Positions 8,294-14,985 of a stretch of 50,765 nt of DNA are shown here, one piece after another. Within the stretch, counting starts at the first letter, position 1. The number at the start of each line of letters is the position of its first letter. Position numbers and translations under genes: made by a program. The DNA is from an uncultured Erysipelotrichaceae bacterium (lineage in GTDB: Bacteria; Bacillota_I; Bacilli_A; Erysipelotrichales; Erysipelotrichaceae): contig CAMQRS010000007.1 of assembly GCA_947036815.1 (NCBI GenBank), forward strand, positions 1 through 50,765, written 5' to 3'. The notes under the pieces were generated by a model. That model ran no database searches, had not been told where the DNA came from, and was given only the letters and a program-made list of their open reading frames with translations.

Positions 8294-9817
8294 ATGCTTA
8301 ATAAAACTGAATTAGTTGATTTACTAATAAAGGTATATCCAGATAATAACATTGGAGCACTTGGACAGGTATTTACAACAACAAATAATGAATATTTTTA
8401 TGATAGTGGAACAGGAAAAGTATTTAATTGTGGTAGCAAAGAATTTGAAATTTTATCATATATATCAAATGATGATATAATATCTATTAAGAACCTTGAT
8501 AGCTCATATGAGCTTTCTATTGGTAATATTTTAAATTTAATTTCTAGTGAAAACATCCTAATAACTTCCGTTCAAAATAAGTTTTTTATACCTACAAAAG
8601 ATGAATTAAATAATTCCGCCATACATGGAATTGAACAGGTTGTTCTAGAGTTAACAGAACAGTGTAACTTACGTTGCAAGTACTGCATATATCATGAGGA
8701 AAATCCTCAGTTTAGAGGCTTTAGCACTAAGAACATGAGTGAAGAAACAGGGATGAAAGCGATAGATTATATGCTAGAGCATAGTAATAATGATTTAATT
8801 ATTGGTTTCTATGGAGGAGAACCTCTATTAAGGTATACGTTAATGAAAAAATTAATAGAGTATAGTATATCTAAAAAAAATACAAAAAAATTAAGTTTTT
8901 CATTTACTACTAATGGTGTCTTGATTACCGAAGAAATGGCGGAGTACTTGGCTTCGTTAGATGCAACAGTTTTGATTACATGTAGTATAGATGGGCCTGA
9001 GCATATTCATGACGAATGGAGAATAGACGGAGGTAAAGCCGGATCTTTTTCAAGAAGTATTCGAGGATTAAAATATTTAATAAATGCATTTGATAAAAAA
9101 ACGGATAAGATTGCTCAAATTTATTCAGTTTTATGTCCTCCTTATACAAAAGAAAAATATATTGAAATAAGTGATTATTTTAATAATGCTTCTTGGATTC
9201 CTGAAGATATTCAGATTTCTTATACTTATGTAAAAGACTATTCATTAGATAATCATGTCACTATGACTAATAAAGTACAAAATTTAAATATAGATGATCC
9301 AATGGCAGTAACAAATCCTATAAAAAAATACGCAATGGAAGAAATAATGAATAATAATATAGGAATAGGATATGGGGAAAAAATAGAGAAAGCAAATATA
9401 TTTACAATTCACAATCGACTATTAATTCATACACCGAGTGACATGATGCCAATGAATGGTTGTTGTGTACCTGGAAAAAGAAGAGTATTCATTAGCACGG
9501 ATGGTGACTTTAAAGTTTGTGAAAAAATTGGAGATTCTCCAAGTATAGGTAATATTAGCAAGGGAATTGAGATTGATAAATTATATAAATATTATATTGC
9601 AGATTATAAAGAAAAATCACTACAAAAATGCAAAAATTGTTGGATAAAAAATATTTGTCCAGTATGTTATGCATCGTGTTATAGTGAATTTGGAATAGAT
9701 ATGGAAAAAAAAGACAAGGTGTGTCATGCAGCTCGTCTTGACGTAAAGAATAGGTTAGTACAATATCATGAAATATTAGAACAAGCGCCTGATAAGATAA
9801 GTAAAATTATTGCTTAG
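8294..9817 (+). CDS. Radical SAM/SPASM peptide maturase
   Basis: 507 residues, with start 8294 chosen for AGAGGT at 8281 and the promoter position. Residues 1-100 form an N-terminal region of the kind that often binds a precursor peptide (RRE-like; inference). The radical SAM cluster motif CNLRCKYC uses Cys124, Cys128 and Cys131; GFYGGEPLL is the SAM-contact GGE motif. The C-terminal SPASM region supplies auxiliary Fe-S ligands: Cys390/391, 409, 446, 449, 455, 458, 462 and 477. This architecture belongs to enzymes that install thioether or other crosslinks in ribosomal peptides. The next gene, 46 nt downstream, is a small Cys-containing peptide, its likely substrate. It resembles, from memory, maturases of clostridial Clo7bot/Cys-rich peptide systems. 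No transporter or peptidase accompanies it. Confidence 0.92.
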   Translation: MLNKTELVDLLIKVYPDNNIGALGQVFTTTNNEYFYDSGTGKVFNCGSKEFEILSYISNDDIISIKNLDSSYELSIGNILNLISSENILITSVQNKFFIPTKDELNNSAIHGIEQVVLELTEQCNLRCKYCIYHEENPQFRGFSTKNMSEETGMKAIDYMLEHSNNDLIIGFYGGEPLLRYTLMKKLIEYSISKKNTKKLSFSFTTNGVLITEEMAEYLASLDATVLITCSIDGPEHIHDEWRIDGGKAGSFSRSIRGLKYLINAFDKKTDKIAQIYSVLCPPYTKEKYIEISDYFNNASWIPEDIQISYTYVKDYSLDNHVTMTNKVQNLNIDDPMAVTNPIKKYAMEEIMNNNIGIGYGEKIEKANIFTIHNRLLIHTPSDMMPMNGCCVPGKRRVFISTDGDFKVCEKIGDSPSIGNISKGIEIDKLYKYYIADYKEKSLQKCKNCWIKNICPVCYASCYSEFGIDMEKKDKVCHAARLDVKNRLVQYHEILEQAPDKISKIIA

Positions 9818-9863
9818 TAATTCAGTATAAAATATATAGTGAATTTAGAAAGGAGGATATTTT

Positions 9864-9977
9864 ATGAAATTAGTAAATCCATTAAACAAAGTAGTAATTG
9901 AAAAAGCAGGGAATGAATTTTATTCTGCAGCTTGCAGTTGCCCGTTTATGTCTCAAACAGTAATGTTTAACTTCTAG
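9864..9977 (+). CDS. Candidate 37-residue RiPP precursor peptide
   Basis: A short gene that simple ORF length cut-offs would miss. A near-perfect AAAGGAGG (9849-9856) sits 7 nt before the ATG, and a terminator follows. The peptide has a leader-like half starting MKLVNPLNKVV and ending near GNEFY, then the probable core SAACSCPFMSQTVMFNF. The core has two Cys in a C-S-C pattern, Ser/Thr residues and an aromatic C-terminal end FNF. The leader motif KLVNP resembles, from memory, precursors of Clo7bot-type systems, but the core has far fewer Cys than I recall for those. It is cotranscribed with the maturase. A thioether (sactionine or ranthipeptide) link from Cys24 or Cys26 is the expected product; this is inference. 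Confidence 0.82.
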   Translation: MKLVNPLNKVVIEKAGNEFYSAACSCPFMSQTVMFNF

Positions 9978-10000
9978 AGTTTAACAGTTTGAATGAGTTA

Positions 10001-10042
10001 AATGTACTTCTTATTTCATATAATGAGAGGTACATTTTTTTG
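10001..10042 (+). terminator. Terminator after the precursor peptide
   Basis: ATGTACTTCT (10002-10011) pairs with AGAGGTACAT (10026-10035) and is followed by seven T. It ends the maturase-peptide transcript. Confidence 0.8.
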
Positions 10043-10315
10043 TTTGATTTTTTGGTAATTTAAAAACTAATGTTGTATACTAAGCTATTGGAAGTCCGTC
10101 TTGTCATAATATTGTCCTTGCTCATTTTCTCTTATCTTTCTTGTCCACATTATTATAACCATTCCACGATTTAACCTTGTTTTTATGCAATAATCGAGTA
10201 TTTTTATACAACAATCCGTTAAGAAGGTGGTAATTGATCTTTCTCTTAAGCAAGTTGTCAAAATGGAATTAGCATACAAATAGTATAAAATAACCTGTTA
10301 TTTTTAAAAAAACTA
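10043..10315. other. Non-coding right arm of the island
   Basis: No supported gene. A minus-strand 64-codon frame (10279-10085) has no ribosome binding site and no recognised family; it may be decayed coding sequence. AAAATAA/TTATTTT around 10287-10304 could form a short hairpin. Confidence 0.4.
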
Positions 10316-10343
10316 TTGCAACATATAAATTAAGTGGTATAAT
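10316..10343 (+). promoter_or_regulatory. Promoter-like site near the right end of the island
   Basis: TTGCAA (10316-10321), 16-bp spacer, TATAAT (10338-10343). No ORF follows before the terminator in the right 44-bp repeat. Confidence 0.5.
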
Positions 10344-10349
10344 TTAAAT

Positions 10350-10456
10350 GTTAGTAAAATACGAGTACTATTCTTCAGTACTGATTAAAAGTGTTTGTCT
10401 TAAGATAGATGAACGCGCCATGTAACAGATAAACACCCATTTGGGTGTTTTTTTCT
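10350..10456 (+). ncRNA. Candidate small RNA between promoter and repeat terminator
   Basis: The promoter at 10316-10343 and the terminator at 10431-10455 would yield a transcript of about 105 nt with a perfect hairpin (AGTACT, 10364-10369 and 10377-10382) and no coding frame. It may be a real sRNA or a leftover tRNA-type transcription unit whose tRNA was lost. Confidence 0.25.
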
Positions 10457-10458
10457 AT
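10415..10458 (+). repeat. 44-bp direct repeat, right copy (att-like)
   Basis: Exact copy of 7450-7493, including the GCGCCA of the tRNA-Asn end but not the rest of a tRNA. Confidence 0.95.
10431..10455 (+). terminator. Duplicate tRNA-Asn terminator
   Basis: Same hairpin as at 7466-7490, within the right 44-bp repeat. It isolates the ABC-F gene from island transcription. Confidence 0.8.
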
Positions 10459-10464
10459 TTCTGT

Positions 10465-10495
10465 TTGTTACATTTTAGGATAGATGTGGTATAAT
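10465..10495 (+). promoter_or_regulatory. Promoter of the ABC-F gene
   Basis: TTGTTA (10465-10470) and TATAAT (10490-10495), spacer 19 bp; the -10 is strong and the -35 weak. Confidence 0.55.
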
Positions 10496-10525
10496 GCTCG
10501 TGATAATAATGGAGGAATTTAATAA

Positions 10526-12121
10526 ATGATAGGAACTAATAATATAAGTATAAGATTTGGAACAAGAACATTATTTAAAGATGTGAATATAAAATTTGTG
10601 AATGGAAATTGCTATGGATTAATTGGAGCAAATGGAGCAGGTAAATCTACATTCTTAAGAGTGTTAAGTGGAGAATTAACACCAGACACTGGTGATGTAT
10701 TTATGGGAAGTAATGAAACTTTATTCACTTTGAAACAAGATCACTTCGCGTATGATAATGAAACTGTGATGCATACAGTAATGATGGGGAATGAGAAATT
10801 ATTTACTATTATGAAAGAAAAAGATGAATTATATGCAAAAGAAGACTTTACTGATGCAGATGGTGAGAGAGCTGGAGAATTAGAGTCAGACTTCGCTGAG
10901 ATGGATGGATGGAATGCTGAAAGTGATGTATCGATGTTACTTAATGGATTAGGAATTGATAGCGAACTTCACGAAAAATTATTGAGTGAATTAACTGGGT
11001 CTGAAAAAGTGAAAGTATTATTAGCTCAAGCGTTATTTGGAAAACCTGATACATTGTTATTGGATGAGCCTACAAATAACTTGGATATTAAAGCAATCGC
11101 ATGGTTAGAAAACTTTTTAATTAACTACGAAAAAACAGTAATTGTTGTATCTCATGATAGACATTTCTTAAATAAAATTTGTACGCATATTGCAGATGTA
11201 GATTATGGAAAAATTCGTATCTATTCAGGAAATTATGATTTCTGGTATGAATCAAGTCAATTAATTGTGAAACAATTAAGAGATGCAAACCGTAAAAAAG
11301 AAGATAAAATAAAAGAGTTAGAAGATTTTATTGCTCGTTTCTCTGCAAACGCATCGAAATCAAAACAAGCAACTTCTCGTAAGAAAACATTGGATAAAAT
11401 TGAATTGGATGACATTAAACCGTCAACTCGTAAATATCCATTCATTGATTTCAAACCAGAAAGAGAATCAGGAAAACAAATTCTATTTATTGAAGACTTA
11501 TCTTATAAAGGAGAAGACACTCAATTATTAGATAAAATTAATATAAATGTTATGCAAGGGGATAAAATTGCTTTAGTAGGTAACCCAGTTGCCGGAACAA
11601 CGATGTTTAAATTAATTACAGATGAATTAAAACCAGATACTGGTTCAATTAGTTTTGGACAAACGATCACAATGTCGTATGTACCTAATGATAATACAGA
11701 ATTCTTTGAAAGTGATGATGATATTTGCATATGGCTATCACGTTACTCTGATATTGAAGATTTATCATTTATTAGAGGATTCTTAGGAAGAATGTTATTC
11801 TCAGGAGAAGAAGCACTTAAAAAAGTAAGTGTTTTATCAGGGGGAGAAAAAGCTCGTTGTATGTTAAGTAAAGCAATGCTTGAAGCACCTAACTTCTTGA
11901 TGCTAGATGACCCAACTAACCATTTAGACTTGGAATCAATTACTGCATTAAATAATGGATTAATTGCTTATAAAGGTGAAATGCTATTTACTTCACACGA
12001 TCACCAGTTCATTGATACAATCGCAAATCGTATTATTATGATTAAAGATGATGGAACTATGATTGATCGTCGTTGTACATATAATGAATTCCTAGAAAGA
12101 GAATTAGGAATTAAAGAATAG
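10526..12121 (+). CDS. ABC-F ATPase (YkpA/YbiT-like)
   Basis: 531 residues: two ABC ATPase domains without membrane segments, joined by a charged linker (about 250-290). ABC-F proteins act on ribosomes in translation or antibiotic protection. Domain 1 has Walker A GANGAGKST at 34-42, an altered signature LTGSE at 156-160 and Walker B LLLDEPTNNLD. In domain 2, Walker A is degenerate (GNPVAGTT at 352-359, with Thr for the catalytic Lys), the signature LSGGE is intact, and Walker B reads LDDPTNHLD with Asp in place of Glu. I recall a degenerate second Walker A in the YkpA branch, so this may be a subfamily trait. GGAGG at about 10511 supports the start. The gene abuts the island. Confidence 0.9.
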   Translation: MIGTNNISIRFGTRTLFKDVNIKFVNGNCYGLIGANGAGKSTFLRVLSGELTPDTGDVFMGSNETLFTLKQDHFAYDNETVMHTVMMGNEKLFTIMKEKDELYAKEDFTDADGERAGELESDFAEMDGWNAESDVSMLLNGLGIDSELHEKLLSELTGSEKVKVLLAQALFGKPDTLLLDEPTNNLDIKAIAWLENFLINYEKTVIVVSHDRHFLNKICTHIADVDYGKIRIYSGNYDFWYESSQLIVKQLRDANRKKEDKIKELEDFIARFSANASKSKQATSRKKTLDKIELDDIKPSTRKYPFIDFKPERESGKQILFIEDLSYKGEDTQLLDKININVMQGDKIALVGNPVAGTTMFKLITDELKPDTGSISFGQTITMSYVPNDNTEFFESDDDICIWLSRYSDIEDLSFIRGFLGRMLFSGEEALKKVSVLSGGEKARCMLSKAMLEAPNFLMLDDPTNHLDLESITALNNGLIAYKGEMLFTSHDHQFIDTIANRIIMIKDDGTMIDRRCTYNEFLERELGIKE

Positions 12122-12149
12122 AATTATTTTATATATAATATGAAACGAG

Positions 12150-12187
12150 AACCGTTATACTTCGATAAGGAGATAACGGTTTTTTTA
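12150..12187 (+). terminator. Terminator after ABC-F gene
   Basis: AACCGTTAT (12150-12158) pairs with ATAACGGTT (12173-12181), followed by T6. Confidence 0.75.
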
Positions 12188-12211
12188 TATGGTTGAGCAA
12201 TACCTTGATTA

Positions 12212-12252
12212 TACATAGGTAGGTTATGTAGGCATTAGTCGATGCTTTTTTT
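12212..12252 (+). promoter_or_regulatory. Leader hairpins upstream of the polysaccharide operon
   Basis: TACATA/TATGTA (12212-12230) is followed immediately by GCAT-TAGTCG-ATGC and seven T (12232-12252). The second hairpin is terminator-like and lies 35 nt before the glycosyltransferase start. It could be an attenuator, or a second terminator for the ABC-F gene. Confidence 0.4.
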
Positions 12253-12287
12253 ATGAATATGAATACCTTGTTAATAGGGGGTATTCT

Positions 12288-13547
12288 ATGAAATATAAAT
12301 ATTTACTAACCATGGGGTTTTCTATCGTATGGTTTAGCATATCATTGTATTTTTCTTATTTTTGGGTAACAGAATTAAGTGCATTTTTACCAGAGTTATA
12401 TGTATTGTGGGTTGTCTTTGGAATTGCGTTAATACCGGGATTTCTAATGAGTGGAATGTTCTTTTCCAATCTCTTGTTCTTTAGAAGAAAAGAATTGCCA
12501 GATATACAAGCACCGGTAGACATCATTATTTGTGCATATAACGAAGAGGACAGTATTTATGAAACGATACAGGCTCTAGTGAAACAAAAATATAGAGAAA
12601 AGATTCGTTTGATTGTTGTTGATAATGCTTCAACAGATGAAACTAAAACAGAAATAGCAAGAGCTATCCTATGCTTTAATAAAGTAGAAATCATTTATGT
12701 GTATTGTGAAACACCAGGGAAAGCAAATGCACTTAATTGTGGATTAAAGTACGTGCGTACTGAATACTTTCTTAGTGTAGATGCAGATACAATACTAGAT
12801 GAATATTCACTAAAACACATCATTAATAATATTATCCACTATAAAAGTGCTTGTGTTGCAGGAAATCTACTAGCTCAAAATGACAGTAGCCTTATCTCTA
12901 AGATGCAAAGATATGACTACTATTTAAGTATTGCAGCGATTAAGCGTTACCAAGGAAGTTATCATGCCACACTGGTAGCACAAGGAGCATTTAGTGCGTA
13001 TAACACTTGTGCTGTAAGAGAAGTTGGAGGATGGAAAGAAGGGCTGGGAGAAGATATTGTATTAACTTATCAACTTCTTGAAACGGGATGTGCATCCACG
13101 TATGAGTCGAAAGCAGTAGGATATACAAAAACACCAAGTACATTCTTTGGCTTGTATAATCAAAGAAAAAGATGGGCTAGTGGGATGTTGGAAGGCTTTA
13201 AAGCTGTTCCACCAAGAAAACAAGGAACTTTTTATTCTAAGTATTTTGCATTAGTTAATTTAAGCATTATCTATTTAGACTTTGCCTATTTATTTGGATT
13301 TTTACCAGGGGTAATACTAGCCTTTTTCGGAATTTATTGGTTTGCAGGTATTTATACTTTATTATTAATACCAATTACGATTGCAATGTATTCTACATTC
13401 TATTGTTACCAAAAGAGAAATGGAATTACAATGAAGCATAGTTTCTTCGGATTTGTATCATTTTTACTTCTATTTCAATTCATTCAAAGTTGTGCAGCGG
13501 TACATGGCTATATGAATTGTTTATTCAGAGTGAAAGGGAATTGGTAG
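12288..13547 (+). CDS. PgaC/IcaA-like GT2 glycosyltransferase
   Basis: 419 residues, matching the length of poly-beta-1,6-GlcNAc synthases (IcaA/PgaC). Two N-terminal membrane segments (about 8-25, 37-64) precede a cytoplasmic GT2 domain: ICAYNEE at 81-87, Asp112 in VDNAS, DAD at 165-167, GED at 254-256 and QRKRW at 292-296, the processive-synthase signature. C-terminal membrane segments follow (about 310-345, 350-375, 393-412). The deacetylase starts 1 bp after the stop, which supports a PNAG-like secreted polysaccharide. No IcaD/PgaD partner is seen. Chitin- or hyaluronan-like synthases share these motifs and cannot be excluded. Confidence 0.85.
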   Translation: MKYKYLLTMGFSIVWFSISLYFSYFWVTELSAFLPELYVLWVVFGIALIPGFLMSGMFFSNLLFFRRKELPDIQAPVDIIICAYNEEDSIYETIQALVKQKYREKIRLIVVDNASTDETKTEIARAILCFNKVEIIYVYCETPGKANALNCGLKYVRTEYFLSVDADTILDEYSLKHIINNIIHYKSACVAGNLLAQNDSSLISKMQRYDYYLSIAAIKRYQGSYHATLVAQGAFSAYNTCAVREVGGWKEGLGEDIVLTYQLLETGCASTYESKAVGYTKTPSTFFGLYNQRKRWASGMLEGFKAVPPRKQGTFYSKYFALVNLSIIYLDFAYLFGFLPGVILAFFGIYWFAGIYTLLLIPITIAMYSTFYCYQKRNGITMKHSFFGFVSFLLLFQFIQSCAAVHGYMNCLFRVKGNW

Positions 13548-13548
13548 C

Positions 13549-14256
13549 ATGAAAAAGAATGGGTTTAACGCGTGTTTCATCTGCTTGATGATAGGTATGA
13601 TTGGTTGTGTAGGCTTTCTTATGTTACCGGACAGCGTATTTTTAAAAGAAATTTCAGTACCTGAAGTGGATGAACATACTTCGATGATTGCTTTTACCTT
13701 TGATGATGGACCAAATAACGTGTATACAGAGGAGCTATTAGTGTTGTTGCAAGAGGAACAGGCAATTGTTACGTTCTTCTTGATGGGAGAGCATATGGAA
13801 GAGTATCCAACACTTGTTGAAAGTATTGTGAAATCTGGTCATCAAATCGCAAATCATACGTATTCACATCCTAATGTTGAGTACTTAGAGTTAGAAGAAA
13901 TCGAAGAAGAGTTGGCGAGTACACAACGTATGTTAGAAGCGTTCGATAGTGAGGTGGTTCCTTTATTTCGACCACCTTACGGATGTTACTCGGAGCTACT
14001 TTTTAAATTAGAAATTCCAGTAGCTTTGTGGAATGTGGATAGTAGTGACTGGGAAGGGACGTCATCTAGTGAAATTTATACGAAGGTAATGAATGAAGTG
14101 AGTGATGGAGATATTGTTGTCTTTCATGATGATAATAAGGAAACAATAGAAGCGATACGTTTATTAATTCCTGAATTAAAAAAACAAGGATATCAATTTG
14201 TAGACATAACTACCTTGCTGAAATATAAATCAAGTGAAGCTGTTTTGAACAAATAA
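13549..14256 (+). CDS. Membrane-anchored polysaccharide deacetylase (NodB domain)
   Basis: 235 residues. An N-terminal hydrophobic anchor (about 8-27) is followed by an extracytoplasmic NodB/CE4 domain. Motif 1 is TFDDGP (Asp52, Asp53), motif 2 HTYSH (metal His103, His107), motif 3 RPPYG (141-145), then WNVDSSDW and IVVFHD. CE4 enzymes remove N-acetyl groups from GlcNAc polymers. One base separates it from the glycosyltransferase, so the pair probably makes and partly deacetylates one polymer, as IcaA/IcaB do. It is shorter than typical IcaB. Confidence 0.88.
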   Translation: MKKNGFNACFICLMIGMIGCVGFLMLPDSVFLKEISVPEVDEHTSMIAFTFDDGPNNVYTEELLVLLQEEQAIVTFFLMGEHMEEYPTLVESIVKSGHQIANHTYSHPNVEYLELEEIEEELASTQRMLEAFDSEVVPLFRPPYGCYSELLFKLEIPVALWNVDSSDWEGTSSSEIYTKVMNEVSDGDIVVFHDDNKETIEAIRLLIPELKKQGYQFVDITTLLKYKSSEAVLNK

Positions 14257-14258
14257 TA

Positions 14259-14307
14259 AAAAAAGAGTATGCGTCTTCCTTTGTTAGGAAAGCACATACT
14301 CTTTTTA
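14259..14307. terminator. Bidirectional terminator
   Basis: AAAAAGAGTATG pairs with CATACTCTTTTT, with inner CTTCCT/AGGAA. It serves the deacetylase (plus) and the Tpx-like gene (minus). Confidence 0.8.
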
Positions 14308-14310
14308 TTC

Positions 14311-14814
14311 TTATAATGAGTTTTGTTGTTCAACGATTACTTTGAAAATTTCATTCACATCCAGTGAGGCTTGTAAATCTTCAAGATATTGAACATATAA
14401 AATATGACCTTGATCATTAACTATGAAGCAAGCTTTTACTAATTGACTTAATTCATAAATATAAGTTCCTGTATTACGAGCGAAATCTCTTTTTTTGAAA
14501 TCTGATAAAATATTTATGTGTTCAAGTTTGCATGATTTAGTCAGTCTTTTTTGAGTGAAGACTGGATCATTAGTGATCGCAAAACAATGTGTCTTTGGAT
14601 AATCCTTTAACAGGATATCTAATTTTTCTAATTCTCTTGTATAGTATTGATTAGTGAAGTTTGGGTAACTAATCATTATCTTTAAGCCTTTCACATCTTG
14701 TATATAAAATTCTTCTTCATCATGATCATATAATGAAAAATTTGGCAATTGAAACCCTAAGTTAAGAGGGTCGATGTTTCTAGTGTAGATACGTTTTTTA
14801 TTTTTTGTATTCAT
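14311..14814 (-). CDS. Tpx-like peroxiredoxin homologue lacking the peroxidatic Cys
   Basis: 167 residues with the thiol-peroxidase layout: FQLPNFSLYD near 21-30, a helix after residue 50, then LTKSC and INILSDFKKRDFARNTG, which lines up with the Tpx region around the resolving Cys (RFCGAEG...VITLSTFRN). Tpx enzymes have a catalytic Cys in a T-x-V-C-A motif; here that place reads FTNQYYTREL, with Tyr57 where Cys should be. Cys95 fills the resolving position. It should lack normal peroxidase chemistry and may be a regulatory or structural relative. GGAGG upstream supports the start. It stands alone, convergent with the deacetylase. Confidence 0.7.
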   Translation of the reverse strand: MNTKNKKRIYTRNIDPLNLGFQLPNFSLYDHDEEEFYIQDVKGLKIMISYPNFTNQYYTRELEKLDILLKDYPKTHCFAITNDPVFTQKRLTKSCKLEHINILSDFKKRDFARNTGTYIYELSQLVKACFIVNDQGHILYVQYLEDLQASLDVNEIFKVIVEQQNSL

Positions 14815-14900
14815 AAGAACCTCCGTTTTCAGTAATTATTATACCACAATAATAATAGGATAAGAGGAATATAAATAATTAATGCAAGATAATAAAATGT

Positions 14901-14918
14901 TTGTGAAATTTTACACAA
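14901..14918. promoter_or_regulatory. Rex-box-like operator upstream of pgk
   Basis: TTGTGAAATTTTACACAA differs by one base from the Rex consensus form TTGTGAAATTTTTCACAA. It lies just upstream of the pgk -35. Rex senses NADH/NAD+ and controls fermentative and glycolytic genes in Bacillota. Confidence 0.6.
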
Positions 14919-14926
14919 AAAAACAC

Positions 14927-14955
14927 TTTAAACAAAAAAGTGAAAGTGATATAAT
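14927..14955 (+). promoter_or_regulatory. Promoter of pgk-tpiA
   Basis: TTTAAA (14927-14932), 17-bp spacer, TATAAT (14950-14955). Confidence 0.6.
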
Positions 14956-14985
14956 AGAAGCGACTTATGATCAGGAGGCTATACA

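Larger units (their letters stand above)
7450..10458. mobile_element. Putative mini-island at the tRNA-Asn 3' end carrying a RiPP cassette
   Basis: A 3.0-kb segment bounded by perfect 44-bp direct repeats. The left copy begins with the last six bases of tRNA-Asn and runs through its terminator. The right copy sits just before the ABC-F promoter. That is the footprint expected from site-specific integration at a tRNA 3' end. Inside are only the radical SAM maturase and its peptide plus AT-rich non-coding DNA. No integrase is visible, so the element would be a decayed or non-autonomous remnant. A duplication of a tRNA terminator by other recombination is the alternative. Confidence 0.6.

Noticed and set aside
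10085-10279. 64-codon minus-strand frame inside the island
   Set aside because: No ribosome binding site, no promoter and no recognisable domain. Kept only as a possible remnant in the non-coding entry.
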